Below are positions 17,716-26,826 of a stretch of 64,000 bases of DNA, piece after piece. Positions within the stretch are counted from its first letter, which is position 1. Each line of letters begins with the position of its first letter. This DNA comes from Drouetiella sp036703255 (GTDB lineage Bacteria > Cyanobacteriota > Cyanobacteriia > Elainellales > Elainellaceae): NCBI GenBank assembly GCA_036703255.1, contig DATNPL010000222.1, forward strand, positions 90,662 through 154,661, read 5' to 3'. Under the pieces are notes generated by a model. It ran no database searches. It had not been told where the DNA came from and saw only the letters and a list, made by a program, of their open reading frames with translations. The translations under genes were made by a program, and so were the position numbers.

Positions 17716-18008
17716 CGTCTTTTCCTCTACTACTCCGAGATACGGTATATAGGAAGCGAAAATCGCTAGAAGAGTTCCTAGACTATCTACAAGTGAGAAA
17801 CCGCAATTACCGGAAGCAATACTATTTTTGGCTCTTGAATTTGCGATTTCGTAGACTGTCGGTTTTCGCCTGGGGCAACTGGGTGATATGCAAATCTTGC
17901 CCGAGCCGCGATCGACTTTGACCTGTGAGATCACCCAAGTTTTGCGAAAACAGGGGCAGATGCCTCAGAGAATTCACAGAGGATTGACGAGAGAAACACT
18001 TAGGAACG

Positions 18009-20159
18009 CTATATCCCAGGCGGTTTAGAAGGCGATCGCCCTTCCCGGCGATTTTGAATGAGGATGCGCTCGAAGCTAAGAGCGGTGACACCCAACGTCA
18101 CGATCAAGATGCCAACCAGCTGAATCAGGTGCAGTGCCGTCAGTTCGCCTGGAATGATGAAAAACGCCATCATGGCCGTCAGAACTGGGCTACTTGCCGC
18201 AATAATGGAAGCCCGCGCCGCCCCCATAAACCTTACCCCAAAGTTATTCAGCAGATAGCCCACCAGCGTCAGCACGCCTAAAATCAAGCCGCTGATAAAC
18301 AGACCTAATCGGTCGGTCGGTGTCACCTGAATTCCCAGCACAATCAGGCTAATGCTGGCGAGGATAAAGATTGAGACAAACTGAATCAGGCTAACGGGTA
18401 CCGGATGCAGCTTGCGGAAGCTAATTTGCATCGAAATCAGGTAGCAGGCAAAAAATATGCCAGAGGCAATCGCTGCCCCCACGCCTGAACCCGAAAGGTT
18501 TGTGCTGGCCGAAATCTTGGGTAGGGCTGTCAAGATAACTCCTGACAAGATGGTTAGCATGACAATTACCCGAAAGCGATTGGGGCGATCGCCAAACAGC
18601 AGCCAAGTCAGCGGCAGCGTCACGATCGGGTACATGAACAAAATTGTAGTGGCTACGCCGGGGCCAATTTCGCTAATGGCAATGTAGAGCAAAACCTGCG
18701 ATAGAAATAGGAAAAACCCGCTGCCGACGACGCTGTTAATTAAACGGCGATCGTTTGACTCGAAAAAGTAGCGCGTGTCTCGCCAAATAGACGGATGCAG
18801 CACCGAACCCAACCAGGCCATCAGCGGCACTACCACGAGCATCCGCATCCATAAAATAAACAGCGAGCTGCCAAAACTGCTGATGTCAATGTAGCCACCG
18901 ATCGGCACAAGGCCAAACAGCCGACTGGGATTGCCGACAATGCCCACAATCACGTTGTGCAGTGACAGCGCCAGCGTGGAGCAGAGAACCATGATTAGCC
19001 CAAGCTGAAACTGCGACAGCTTACGCGAACGGGGCGATCGGCCGGGCACAAACGGTTCGGGTTCGCTCGGTTCTGACGCGATCGCATCAGGCATCGGCTG
19101 CTCTCCGGGCGAAGCAAGAGAACTTTGGGGCGATCGGCTGTGGGGTGGAGCCTCGGCAGCAAAAGCAGGCGCTGAGAGATCCGGCGGCGAAGAAGGCGGC
19201 GGAGTAGAGCCAGAGAAGTCAGAAAATATCGAGTCAGGAAAAGGATTGGTGCTGCCCTCGGCGATCGCAGGCGGGGGGAAGGCCGGAGAGGGGGGCGGAG
19301 GAACTAAAGGCGGCTCATGGGCAACTCCAGGGGGGAAAGACTCCCCTAAATAGCCGCGATTTTCTGGGCTACGCGGCGCTTGGGCGATTTCTTGCTGAAG
19401 CTGCTGACTAATGCGGCTGACCAAAACTTCTAAGATGGCTTCGCCCTGCTGCCCCAATTCCTGCATGCGGCTAATTTGCTGCGACAGGTTGCTTTGGTAG
19501 CTGTTGAGGTCGGTGCGTAGCGAGGTAAACGTGCGAGTCAGGGTTTCATCGAGGGCGGCGATCGAGCGTTGAGTGCTTTCTAACTCACCTTTGCCTGCAA
19601 TCTGCGGCAGATTAGCACCTGCCACGGGATAGCCGCCACCCCTGGGGTCGCCCATCTGGCTCAACCGCTGGCTCATGGCAATTTGCAAATGATTCGCCAG
19701 GGCTAAGGCTAACTGTTTTGCCCAGGCTTGCTGCTGCGCTAACTGCTGCCGCGATAGCCCCACCTCATATTGCGACTGAAGCACCTGCTGCTGATTCTGG
19801 AGCTTCTCAATATCGTTGAGCAACCGCGACTTCTCGGTTTGCAGCCGCCGGATATCTTGATGCAGCTGCGTCACCAAGTCTTGCTGCAAAACCTTGAGAT
19901 CTTGGGTCATCGATCGCAGCATACTGCTGGCTGAGCCAGCGTTAGCCGTCTCGATATCTGTTGATTCTGCGTCAGAGTTGGGCTGGAGTTCCGCCTCTGA
20001 ACCCAGATTCTGCCCTAAATCTTCAGGTAAGTCTTCAGGTAAATTGTCCAGTCGCCCCATACCTGCGCCTCTTGCGTTTGCCATAGCTAGGGTGATGATA
20101 TCGTCAAAATCTGCCAATGCACGATTCAGCTCCACCAATTTAGCTGCTCTAGCTGCCAA
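18009..20159 (-). CDS. Coiled-coil/EamA (DMT) transporter fusion protein
   Basis: The protein has up to 716 residues. The start is uncertain: the frame opens with TTG at 20159, no ATG lies upstream before a stop, and the next Met is about 27 residues in. Residues 85-165 are a long coiled coil (LHQDIRRLQTEKSRLLNDIE), then a second helical part, then a Pro/Ser-rich linker at about 270-380. The last 330 residues are ten membrane helices of the drug/metabolite transporter superfamily with two EamA repeats. Substrate is unknown. The cytoplasmic coiled coil is an unusual addition and may tether or oligomerise the transporter. Confidence 0.85.
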   Translation of the reverse strand: MAARAAKLVELNRALADFDDIITLAMANARGAGMGRLDNLPEDLPEDLGQNLGSEAELQPNSDAESTDIETANAGSASSMLRSMTQDLKVLQQDLVTQLHQDIRRLQTEKSRLLNDIEKLQNQQQVLQSQYEVGLSRQQLAQQQAWAKQLALALANHLQIAMSQRLSQMGDPRGGGYPVAGANLPQIAGKGELESTQRSIAALDETLTRTFTSLRTDLNSYQSNLSQQISRMQELGQQGEAILEVLVSRISQQLQQEIAQAPRSPENRGYLGESFPPGVAHEPPLVPPPPSPAFPPPAIAEGSTNPFPDSIFSDFSGSTPPPSSPPDLSAPAFAAEAPPHSRSPQSSLASPGEQPMPDAIASEPSEPEPFVPGRSPRSRKLSQFQLGLIMVLCSTLALSLHNVIVGIVGNPSRLFGLVPIGGYIDISSFGSSLFILWMRMLVVVPLMAWLGSVLHPSIWRDTRYFFESNDRRLINSVVGSGFFLFLSQVLLYIAISEIGPGVATTILFMYPIVTLPLTWLLFGDRPNRFRVIVMLTILSGVILTALPKISASTNLSGSGVGAAIASGIFFACYLISMQISFRKLHPVPVSLIQFVSIFILASISLIVLGIQVTPTDRLGLFISGLILGVLTLVGYLLNNFGVRFMGAARASIIAASSPVLTAMMAFFIIPGELTALHLIQLVGILIVTLGVTALSFERILIQNRREGRSPSKPPGI

Positions 20160-20237
20160 TATGCTGATTCCAGTCGCTTGAAAAGCCCGATGTTAGGCTG
20201 CTCAAGACTCAAGATTGCGCTTTGCTAAATTTAGCCA

Positions 20238-20621
20238 ATGTCCCTATTTATAGCTGCTACTCAGAGAGTGCGGACAGTGCATAATGTGTCAGGCCCAAAG
20301 TCAAGATCTAATGGGCTGAGTCAAGATTGGGGAGAGACGCCCTTGCAACCGCCCGATATTCATTTTCAAGAGCTAGAAGAACTGTTTCAGCGCCATGCTG
20401 CGGCTCTGGAGGCAGAAGTTCGCGCCTTGCAGCAAGCCCACGAAACCGCCCAATGGCCTTCAGCCTGGAAACAAATCTATAACTGGAAGTTTGCCCGATG
20501 CTTTTCCCGCCAAAAGATCTGGCGCAACTGGGCAGCCGATGCCGCCGCTTGGGGATTGTTGCCCGATCGGCAGTATCCTAACCGAGGCAATCAGGTGGGG
20601 TATGAGCCAAGCCAGGAATAA
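20238..20621 (+). CDS. Small hypothetical protein
   Basis: The frame has 127 residues. The first 35 are poorly ordered and the true start may be internal. From about residue 40 a helical segment (ELEELFQRHAAALEAEVRAL) is followed by a Trp-rich region (WKQIYNWKF, RNWAADAAAWGLLP). That composition is protein-like and unlike a chance frame. I do not recognise the family. It lies between the EamA fusion (divergent) and the DUF1537 gene. Confidence 0.5.
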   Translation: MSLFIAATQRVRTVHNVSGPKSRSNGLSQDWGETPLQPPDIHFQELEELFQRHAAALEAEVRALQQAHETAQWPSAWKQIYNWKFARCFSRQKIWRNWAADAAAWGLLPDRQYPNRGNQVGYEPSQE

Positions 20622-20723
20622 GGCGATCGCTTTAGGGTGCCATTGCTTGATTTGAGTGCAGAAGACAAGGGATAACTATCTAAGCGTCTTAAGTCCTCTA
20701 AGTTCTTATAGCCAATTTACTTA

Positions 20724-20766
20724 GGATGTTTTTGGTGGCGCGCGGAGCGCGCCACCAAAAACATCC
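20724..20766. repeat. Long GC-core palindrome, member 1
   Basis: Perfect 20-bp arms at 20724-20743 and 20747-20766 surround loop GGA. The outer arm contains GTTTTTGG and the core is GGCGCGC. It overlaps the nominal first ATG of the downstream frame, so that ATG is unlikely to be the start. Confidence 0.9.
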
Positions 20767-20797
20767 CCGTTCTAATCATGCTGTCTACAGCTATAAG

Positions 20798-22174
20798 ATG
20801 CCAAAGCCCTCCCCATCCCCCATTCCTATGCCTTCTACTCCCAAAATCATTGTTCTTGACGACGACCCCACTGGCTCTCAAACCGTTCATAGCTGCCTGC
20901 TGCTCATGCGCTGGGATGTAGAAACGCTGCGGCTAGGGCTACAGGACGCAGCACCGATTTTTTTTGTGCTGACCAACACAAGAGCGATGACTGCCGAGAA
21001 TGCGCTGGAGACAACACGAGAAGTCTGTCAAAACTTGAAGCAAGCCTTGGCGATCGAGCAGATTACAGATTTCTTGATTGTCAGCCGCTCTGACTCCACC
21101 CTGCGGGGGCATTACCCGGTAGAAACAGATGCGATCGCCCAAGAGCTTGGCTCCTTTGACGCACATTTCCTCACGCCTGCCTTTTTTGAGGGCGGCCGTG
21201 TGACGAAAGATAGCGTCCATTATCTAGTAGCGAATGGTGTGCGGACTCCTGTGCATGAAACCGAGTTCGCCAAGGATTCGGTATTTGCTTTCAGCCACAG
21301 CTACCTGCCGGATTACGTGGAAGAGAAAACTCAGGGGCGGATTAAGGCTAGCCAAGTTGAGCGAATTTTGCTGGCGGATGTGCGATCGCATCAGGAAGAT
21401 CTCGTGCAGCGCTTAATGCAGTTCCACAACAATCAATGTGCTGTGGTTGATGCCGAGACGCAGGCCGATCTCAACCAGTTTGCTGCTGCGGTTTTAGCAG
21501 CAGCCTCTCAGGGGAAGCGGTTTCTATTCCGCAGCGCGGCTAGTTTACTAACGGCATTGGCAGCCCTGCCGCCCCAGCCGACCGCCCCAGAAGACATGAT
21601 GACCTACACGCGCAACGGCAAGCCTGGAGCCGTGATTGTCGGCTCTCATGTCCAAAAAACCACTGAACAGCTGGAAGAATTGCTGAAAGCTGAGGATATT
21701 GTGGGAATAGAAATTGAGGTGTCCCGCCTACAGGGAGGAGAACAGGTAGACGTAGAAACAGCGCGATCGCACCTTCTCCAACAGACCTTAGAACAGGTTC
21801 ACGCTGCCCATGCCAACAGCAAAACGCCTGTGGTTTACACGAGCCGACAAGAGCTGACCTTTGATGACGCCCAGACCCGGCTCGACTTTGGCACTGCCGT
21901 TTCTGATCTGCTGATGGCGATCGAGCGTGGGTTACCCGCTGATATTGGCTTTTTGATCAGCAAAGGGGGCATCACCTCCAACGATACCCTGAGCACAGGT
22001 CTAGCCCTCAGGGCCGCTCGCCTGCTGGGGCAAATCTTGCCCGGTGTTTCTGCCATTCGCACGCCCGACGACCATCCTCAGTTTCCCCAAATGCCTGTTG
22101 TGCTGTTTCCAGGCAACGTCGGCGATCGCTACGCTCTAGCGGCTGTCTATCGACGGTTGAGGGGAAAGGAGTAA
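20798..22174 (+). CDS. Four-carbon acid sugar kinase-like protein (DUF1537 family)
   Basis: From the ATG at 20798 it has 458 residues; another ATG at 20828 is equally likely. An upstream ATG at 20726 lies inside a perfect palindrome and is rejected. The N-terminal ATP/substrate motif is LDDDPTGSQTVHS. SRSDSTLRGHYP and TPAFFEGGRVT follow, and the C-terminal domain has GFLISKGGITSNDT and FPGNVGD. Members phosphorylate four-carbon acid sugars such as erythronate or threonate. The partner epimerases and aldolases are not nearby, so the physiological substrate is open. Confidence 0.88.
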   Translation: MPKPSPSPIPMPSTPKIIVLDDDPTGSQTVHSCLLLMRWDVETLRLGLQDAAPIFFVLTNTRAMTAENALETTREVCQNLKQALAIEQITDFLIVSRSDSTLRGHYPVETDAIAQELGSFDAHFLTPAFFEGGRVTKDSVHYLVANGVRTPVHETEFAKDSVFAFSHSYLPDYVEEKTQGRIKASQVERILLADVRSHQEDLVQRLMQFHNNQCAVVDAETQADLNQFAAAVLAAASQGKRFLFRSAASLLTALAALPPQPTAPEDMMTYTRNGKPGAVIVGSHVQKTTEQLEELLKAEDIVGIEIEVSRLQGGEQVDVETARSHLLQQTLEQVHAAHANSKTPVVYTSRQELTFDDAQTRLDFGTAVSDLLMAIERGLPADIGFLISKGGITSNDTLSTGLALRAARLLGQILPGVSAIRTPDDHPQFPQMPVVLFPGNVGDRYALAAVYRRLRGKE

Positions 22175-22228
22175 CATAAAGGCGTGTTCCCCGTCCTCTC
22201 TCACCGTCTTTGACGAGGCTGGCATTGC

Positions 22229-23077
22229 ATGAACTCTGATTTTTCCTTTCCTGCTTTTTCGCCAAGCGCCCCCGACGAACAGCCGCCTAATGAGGGTTCT
22301 CTTGAGCCAGCTAATGCCTCTCCTGCTGAGAGGCTAGACTCTGAAAGGCAAGACGCTGAAAAGCGAGATGTGCCGCAGGTGCGCCTCAAAGGTGAGAATG
22401 GCAGGCTACTGCTGCTGTTGCCGCCCGAACTAGACACCCCTAGCGCTCCTAATACTTGGGCAGAGGTGTGCCAACAGCTCAACCAGCGGCTGATGTCTGG
22501 AGAACGGTTTTGGCAACCCCATACTCCTGTGCATCTGCTGGCGCGCGATCGCCTTTTGGATGGACGGCAGTTGCAAACGATCGCCGATACCCTGGCCGCA
22601 GCTCAGCTTACCTTAAAGCGGATCTATACCAGCCGTCGCCAAACCGCAGTGGCGGCTGCAATGGCAGGGTTTTCGGTAGAGCAGCAGTCGCCGATGGCTC
22701 AGTTCAATGCGCCGGAAGAGGGCAAAGCGCTGCTTGAGCCGCTCTATGTTCAGAGTACGGTGCGATCGGGCACAGAAATTCGTCATCCCGGCACGGTGAT
22801 CGTATTGGGCGATGTTAATCCCGGCGGCAGCATTGTGGCCGAAGGAGATGTGCTGGTGTGGGGAGCGCTGCGGGGAGTGGCGCAAGCCGGATCTTCGGGA
22901 AATGGTCGCTGTCTGATCATGGCGCTGCGTCTGGAACCCACCCAGATTCGTATTGCCGATTTTGTTGCCCGCGCTCCCGAAGCACCTGAGCAATATCAGC
23001 CTGAGGTAGCTTATGTTAGCTCTGGCGGCATTCGGATCATTCGGGCTGCCGATTTTTCCCGCGATCGGACGACCTGA
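22229..23077 (+). CDS. minC: Septum site-determining protein MinC
   Basis: The protein has 282 residues. A disordered, acidic N-terminal 45 residues precede the MinC_N-like domain. The C-terminal beta-helix domain is clear: VRSGTEIRHPGTVIVLGDVNPGGSIVAEGDVLVWGALRG, read here in parts. MinC blocks FtsZ assembly away from mid-cell when carried by MinD. It begins a minC-minD-minE cluster on the plus strand, with 168 bases to minD. Confidence 0.95.
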   Translation: MNSDFSFPAFSPSAPDEQPPNEGSLEPANASPAERLDSERQDAEKRDVPQVRLKGENGRLLLLLPPELDTPSAPNTWAEVCQQLNQRLMSGERFWQPHTPVHLLARDRLLDGRQLQTIADTLAAAQLTLKRIYTSRRQTAVAAAMAGFSVEQQSPMAQFNAPEEGKALLEPLYVQSTVRSGTEIRHPGTVIVLGDVNPGGSIVAEGDVLVWGALRGVAQAGSSGNGRCLIMALRLEPTQIRIADFVARAPEAPEQYQPEVAYVSSGGIRIIRAADFSRDRTT

Positions 23078-23245
23078 ACCCAATGTCCCTATCGAGCGGT
23101 TCTGAACTGCGGCAAACATCCTGCTCTATCCTGACAAACTGCGAAGATGTATATAAATCTATGTAAAAAGCGCGATCGCCTGTTTCAAAATCCTCATCTC
23201 AAGCTATAGTTCAGTCCACTACTGCATAATTCATTTCAGCAACGC

Positions 23246-24058
23246 ATGAGTCGCATTATTGTTGTTACGTCTGGCAAGGGTGGGGTGGGCAAAACTACCT
23301 GTACCGCTAATCTGGGAATGGCGCTTGCCCAACGCGGTCACAAGGTTGCGGTGGTCGATGCCGACTTTGGGCTACGCAACCTGGATTTGCTGCTAGGGCT
23401 AGAGAACCGCATTGTCTACACGGCAGTGGAGGTGCTGGCAGGCGAATGTCGGCTAGAGCAGGCTCTGGTGCGAGACAAGCGCCAGCCCAACTTGGTGCTG
23501 CTGCCCGCCGCTCAAAATCGAACGAAAGATTCTGTTTCGCCTGACCAGATGAGGAAGCTGGTGAATGCCCTCACGAAAGTCTTTAGCTACATTTTGGTAG
23601 ATAGTCCGGCGGGAATTGAGATGGGATTCCTGAATGCGATCGCCCCTGCCAAAGAAGCCCTGGTTGTGACCACACCCGAAATTTCTGCCGTGCGAGATGC
23701 CGATCGAATTGTAGGACTGCTAGAAGCCAACGGTATCCGCAATGCCCATTTGATCATCAACCGCATCAAGCCTGCGATGGTGGCGCAAGACAAAATGATG
23801 TCGGTGAAAGATGTCCAAGAAATTTTGGCGATTCCTTTGATTGGGGTGATCCCCGATGACGAAAAGGTGATTGTCTCTACCAACCGGGGGGAACCTTTAG
23901 TTTTAGCGGCTGACGCCAGCCAGCGAGGTTTGGCAGGTCAGGCACTGCAAAATATTGTGCGTCGTCTAGAGGGTGAGACTGTGCCGTTTCTCGATTTGAC
24001 CCCGCCTGCCGACGATTTTCTGGCACGGCTCCGTCGCCTTTTCCGTCCTACTGAATAG
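23246..24058 (+). CDS. minD: Septum site-determining protein MinD
   Basis: The protein has 270 residues. The deviant Walker A is SGKGGVGKTT, with Lys11 and Lys16. ADFGLRNLDLLLGLENR and DSPAGIE follow. The C-terminus FLARLRRLFRP is the amphipathic membrane-targeting helix. This membrane-associated ATPase carries MinC and oscillates or is positioned under MinE control. It sits between minC and minE. Confidence 0.97.
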   Translation: MSRIIVVTSGKGGVGKTTCTANLGMALAQRGHKVAVVDADFGLRNLDLLLGLENRIVYTAVEVLAGECRLEQALVRDKRQPNLVLLPAAQNRTKDSVSPDQMRKLVNALTKVFSYILVDSPAGIEMGFLNAIAPAKEALVVTTPEISAVRDADRIVGLLEANGIRNAHLIINRIKPAMVAQDKMMSVKDVQEILAIPLIGVIPDDEKVIVSTNRGEPLVLAADASQRGLAGQALQNIVRRLEGETVPFLDLTPPADDFLARLRRLFRPTE

Positions 24059-24124
24059 CTGCCGTTTAGTTCCGTTCTTTATTCCCTCGCCGTTCTCCTG
24101 TCCATGCCGCTCAGATGTCCGCCC

Positions 24125-24640
24125 ATGTTGCAAGAACTCCTCGATCGACTTTTCTCACGCGGGACGACGCCAAAGACCAGCCGTGAGACAGTCAAACGTC
24201 GCCTACAAATTCTCTTGGCGCATGATCGCACGGAGCTATCTCCGGCGGTTGTGGAAAAAATGCGGCAGGAAATTTTAGAGGTTGTGTCGCGCTATGTAGA
24301 AATTGATCCTGAACATTCGGAGTTCTCGCTAGAAAATGATCAGCGCACCACTATATTGACTGCAAACCTACCGATTCGCGGCATTAAGGAATTCTTTCCG
24401 GGGCTGCCAAAAGCCGATGAGGTTGCGATCGCCGAAGCGGATACCGAAGCGGCTGAAGTCCCTGGAGTTTCTGAAGTTCCTGAAGTGATAGAAGGGGTTC
24501 CGCCTAGTATGGCTCCCCCAGCAGCTCCAGCCGATTTTCCGCCCGATACGCTTGACCTGTCGCTGTTGGATGCGATCGATGCGGCGATCGATCCCAAGAC
24601 GCTGCCTAACCCCTCGACAGAAGGCAAACAAACGCTTTAG
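24125..24640 (+). CDS. minE: Cell division topological specificity factor MinE, with long C-terminal extension
   Basis: The usual MinE N-terminus MLQELLDRLFSR starts at the ATG at 24125, in preference to an upstream ATG at 24104. The anti-MinCD and topological domains run to about residue 95 (TVKRRLQILLAHDRTELSP, KMRQEILEVVSRYVEID). Then comes about 75 residues of acidic, Pro/Ala-rich sequence (AEADTEAAEVPGVSEVPE) ending in a possible short helix LDLSLLDAIDAAID. Other MinE proteins stop near 90-100 residues. The stop codon lies in the left arm of a perfect 27-bp hairpin. Confidence 0.92.
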   Translation: MLQELLDRLFSRGTTPKTSRETVKRRLQILLAHDRTELSPAVVEKMRQEILEVVSRYVEIDPEHSEFSLENDQRTTILTANLPIRGIKEFFPGLPKADEVAIAEADTEAAEVPGVSEVPEVIEGVPPSMAPPAAPADFPPDTLDLSLLDAIDAAIDPKTLPNPSTEGKQTL

Positions 24641-24683
24641 TGCGATGGGTCGCCGTGCGACCCATCGCACTAAAGCGTTTGTT
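24627..24683. repeat. Perfect 27-bp inverted repeat covering both convergent stop codons
   Basis: The arms at 24627-24653 and 24657-24683 are exact reverse complements with a 3-base loop CGT. The minE stop (24638-24640) is in the left arm, and the response regulator stop (24682-24684) straddles the outer end of the right arm. There is no T run, so it is not a standard terminator, although it may end transcription in both directions or protect both 3' ends. Confidence 0.92.
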
Positions 24684-25362
24684 AGGCATAATCTCGCAGC
24701 ACATAGCCCACGCCACGCACGGTGTGAACTAAACGCTTTTCGTTGTTTGCTTCTAGCTTGACGCGCAAATAGCGAATGTAAACCTCAATAATATTAGAAT
24801 CTCCCAGGAAGTCGTAGCCCCAAACCTTCTCTAGAAGCTGATCTCGCGTCATCACCTGGCGCGGATGCCGCAAGAGATATTCCAATAAGTCAAATTCCTT
24901 AGCCGTTAACTCAAGGCGCTGCCCGCCCCGATGCACCTCACGGCTTTGACAGTCCAAAGTCAAGTTTTCAAACTGCAAGAGGTCGGCCGTCTCAGGATAG
25001 GCGCGGCGCAGGTTTGCCCGCACTCTAGCCAATAGCTCCTCTAAGCTGAAGGGCTTGGTGAGATAGTCATCGGCTCCGGCATCCAGTCCGGCAACGCGAT
25101 CGCTCACTTCATCCTTTGCAGTCAGCATAATCACAGGCACCAGATTTCCAGTGGTTCTGAGGCGACGGCAGATTTCAATCCCCGGCAACTCGGGTAGCAT
25201 CCAGTCCAAAATTAGCAGGTCAGGCTGCATTTCACGGGCGATCGTCAATCCGTCTAGTCCGCTATGGGCAACGGTGACGCGGTAGCCCTCAAATCCTAAC
25301 TCAGCCTCTACCAGCCGCGCCAGCTTCAGGTCATCTTCTACTAAGAGAATATGAGCAGTCAT
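24682..25362 (-). CDS. OmpR-family response regulator paired with the kinase upstream
   Basis: The protein has 226 residues from the ATG at 25362, which overlaps the kinase stop as ATGA. The receiver domain has acidic residues in LLVEDD, phospho-acceptor Asp53 in LLILDWMLP, and Lys in TKPFSLEE. The winged helix (ELTAKEFDLLEYLLRHPRQV, HTVRGVGYVLR) binds DNA. It resembles the cyanobacterial ManR/RppA-type regulators, but the exact ortholog cannot be told by eye. Translational coupling to the kinase and the 10-base gap from msrA to the kinase tie it to methionine sulfoxide repair. Confidence 0.95.
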   Translation of the reverse strand: MTAHILLVEDDLKLARLVEAELGFEGYRVTVAHSGLDGLTIAREMQPDLLILDWMLPELPGIEICRRLRTTGNLVPVIMLTAKDEVSDRVAGLDAGADDYLTKPFSLEELLARVRANLRRAYPETADLLQFENLTLDCQSREVHRGGQRLELTAKEFDLLEYLLRHPRQVMTRDQLLEKVWGYDFLGDSNIIEVYIRYLRVKLEANNEKRLVHTVRGVGYVLRDYA

Positions 25363-26816
25363 GGCAAGGGCTTCCACAGCGGTAGGTTAACGGTAAAAAT
25401 GCTGCCTTCAGCAGGCTTAGAGCGTAGGGTAATGTAGCCCGCCATGCTTTCAATCAGACCTTTGGCAATGGCCAACCCCAGCCCTGTTCCATCCCTCGAT
25501 CGCGTCATAGTTTCATCGACGCGATAAAACCGCTCAAAAATTCGATTTTGATGCTGGAGCGAAATGCCCACCCCCCGATCGCGCACATGCACCATTACCT
25601 GCTGTTCGTTCTGCTCCAAAATCAGATCGACAGGCTGATCGGGGGCAGAATATTTGATGGCATTGTCCACCAGGTTAATCAGAACTTGCTGGAGCCGATC
25701 GCGATCGCCCTGCACCCGAATTTCACAGCTAGGAGCCGTGACGGTAATTTGGCGGTTACTCACCCTTTGGGTCATCTCGGCCACCTCAACTACTAGAGCG
25801 CTCAGCAACACGGCCTCTTGGCGAAAGTAGAGATGCCCATGATCGGCACGCGCTAAATCCAGTAAGTCTTCCAGCATCCGAACAGTGCGATCGGCTTCTG
25901 CCGAGGCCGTTTCCAAAGCTTCTTGCTGGTAAGCACTTAAGTTGGTACTGCGGCGCAGCACGCTTTGCAGATAGCCATGCACAATCGTCAAGGGCGTGCG
26001 TAGCTCATGGGAAACGTTGCCGACAAACTGGCGCTGATTTTCCCAGGCGCTAGACAGGCGAGACAGCATTAAGTTAAAGGTTTCAGCTAGCTCTTTCACC
26101 TCGCTGGGTGCGCGATTGAGCGGCAACTGCGCCGAACTCAAATCTTCAGCCGAAATCGCACCTGCAATCTGGCTCATTTCCTGTAAAGGGCGCAGCGATC
26201 GCCGGATGCGGAGCGTAATGGCCGTTAGGGTCAGGGCGATCGCCAAAGCCGAAACGAGCAGTAGCCCCTGCAAAGCCGAAATTAACTGTTGCTGGTTGGC
26301 TGTAACATCTTGAGCGATGTAGACATTGCCCAAAAGCTTGTTTTTCACGGTGAGCGAACTGCCCCGCAAAACGACATAGCGATCGCCAATGCTGTAGACC
26401 TGCGGCTGGCTGGGCATTTCTGCTAGAGACATCAGAGCGGCTGTGTTGGCTGCCGACTCGGCTCTGAGGCTATCTGACTGCGCCAAGATCTGGCTGTCTT
26501 GCCCTTTAACCCAAATCAACAAGCTAGGGTTTGACACATTGTTAATCGTCTTCTGCAACCCCGTTTTTACAGACAGCATTTCACTGTACAGCTCAACATC
26601 TCGCGGAAAACGAGCGGCAATGTACTCTACGTTCTGCTGATGGGTTGCAATTAAGATCTGCTGCATCTTCCAGCCCGTCCATAGACCCACACTACCCAGC
26701 GAAAGCACTGAGAGAATAGCGATTTCGCTGGTCAAGCGAAACTGTAGCGAAGTGGGATTGAGATACCGCCATCCGCCCTGCGCGATCGATTGCCTCAATC
26801 GGCTAATCTGCTTCAT
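25359..26816 (-). CDS. Membrane sensor histidine kinase downstream of msrA
   Basis: The protein has 485 residues. Membrane helices at about 30-52 and 181-203 flank an extracytoplasmic domain of about 130 residues that may sense the signal. HAMP is at about 204-257. HisKA has the phospho-acceptor His270 in GNVSHELRTPL. The HATPase region has NLVDNAIKYS, RDRGVGI and DGTGLGLAIAKG. It starts 10 bases after the msrA stop and its own stop overlaps the regulator start by four bases. The operon suggests sensing of envelope oxidant stress, while a metal signal such as Mn or Cu is an alternative given similarity to ManS/RppB-type kinases. Confidence 0.94.
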   Translation of the reverse strand: MKQISRLRQSIAQGGWRYLNPTSLQFRLTSEIAILSVLSLGSVGLWTGWKMQQILIATHQQNVEYIAARFPRDVELYSEMLSVKTGLQKTINNVSNPSLLIWVKGQDSQILAQSDSLRAESAANTAALMSLAEMPSQPQVYSIGDRYVVLRGSSLTVKNKLLGNVYIAQDVTANQQQLISALQGLLLVSALAIALTLTAITLRIRRSLRPLQEMSQIAGAISAEDLSSAQLPLNRAPSEVKELAETFNLMLSRLSSAWENQRQFVGNVSHELRTPLTIVHGYLQSVLRRSTNLSAYQQEALETASAEADRTVRMLEDLLDLARADHGHLYFRQEAVLLSALVVEVAEMTQRVSNRQITVTAPSCEIRVQGDRDRLQQVLINLVDNAIKYSAPDQPVDLILEQNEQQVMVHVRDRGVGISLQHQNRIFERFYRVDETMTRSRDGTGLGLAIAKGLIESMAGYITLRSKPAEGSIFTVNLPLWKPLP

Positions 26817-26826
26817 TAACGACTCA

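Noticed and set aside
17323..17934. Long 203-residue form of the Mo-nitro_C protein
   Set aside because: The added N-terminus is not conserved-looking, while the internal ATG at 17715 has a good ribosome site.
20726..20797. N-terminal extension of the DUF1537 protein
   Set aside because: It is the translation of a perfect palindrome and its flank.
24682..26816. Naming the kinase and regulator manS and manR
   Set aside because: The resemblance is only general; many cyanobacterial OmpR-type pairs look alike, and the msr linkage points to another signal.
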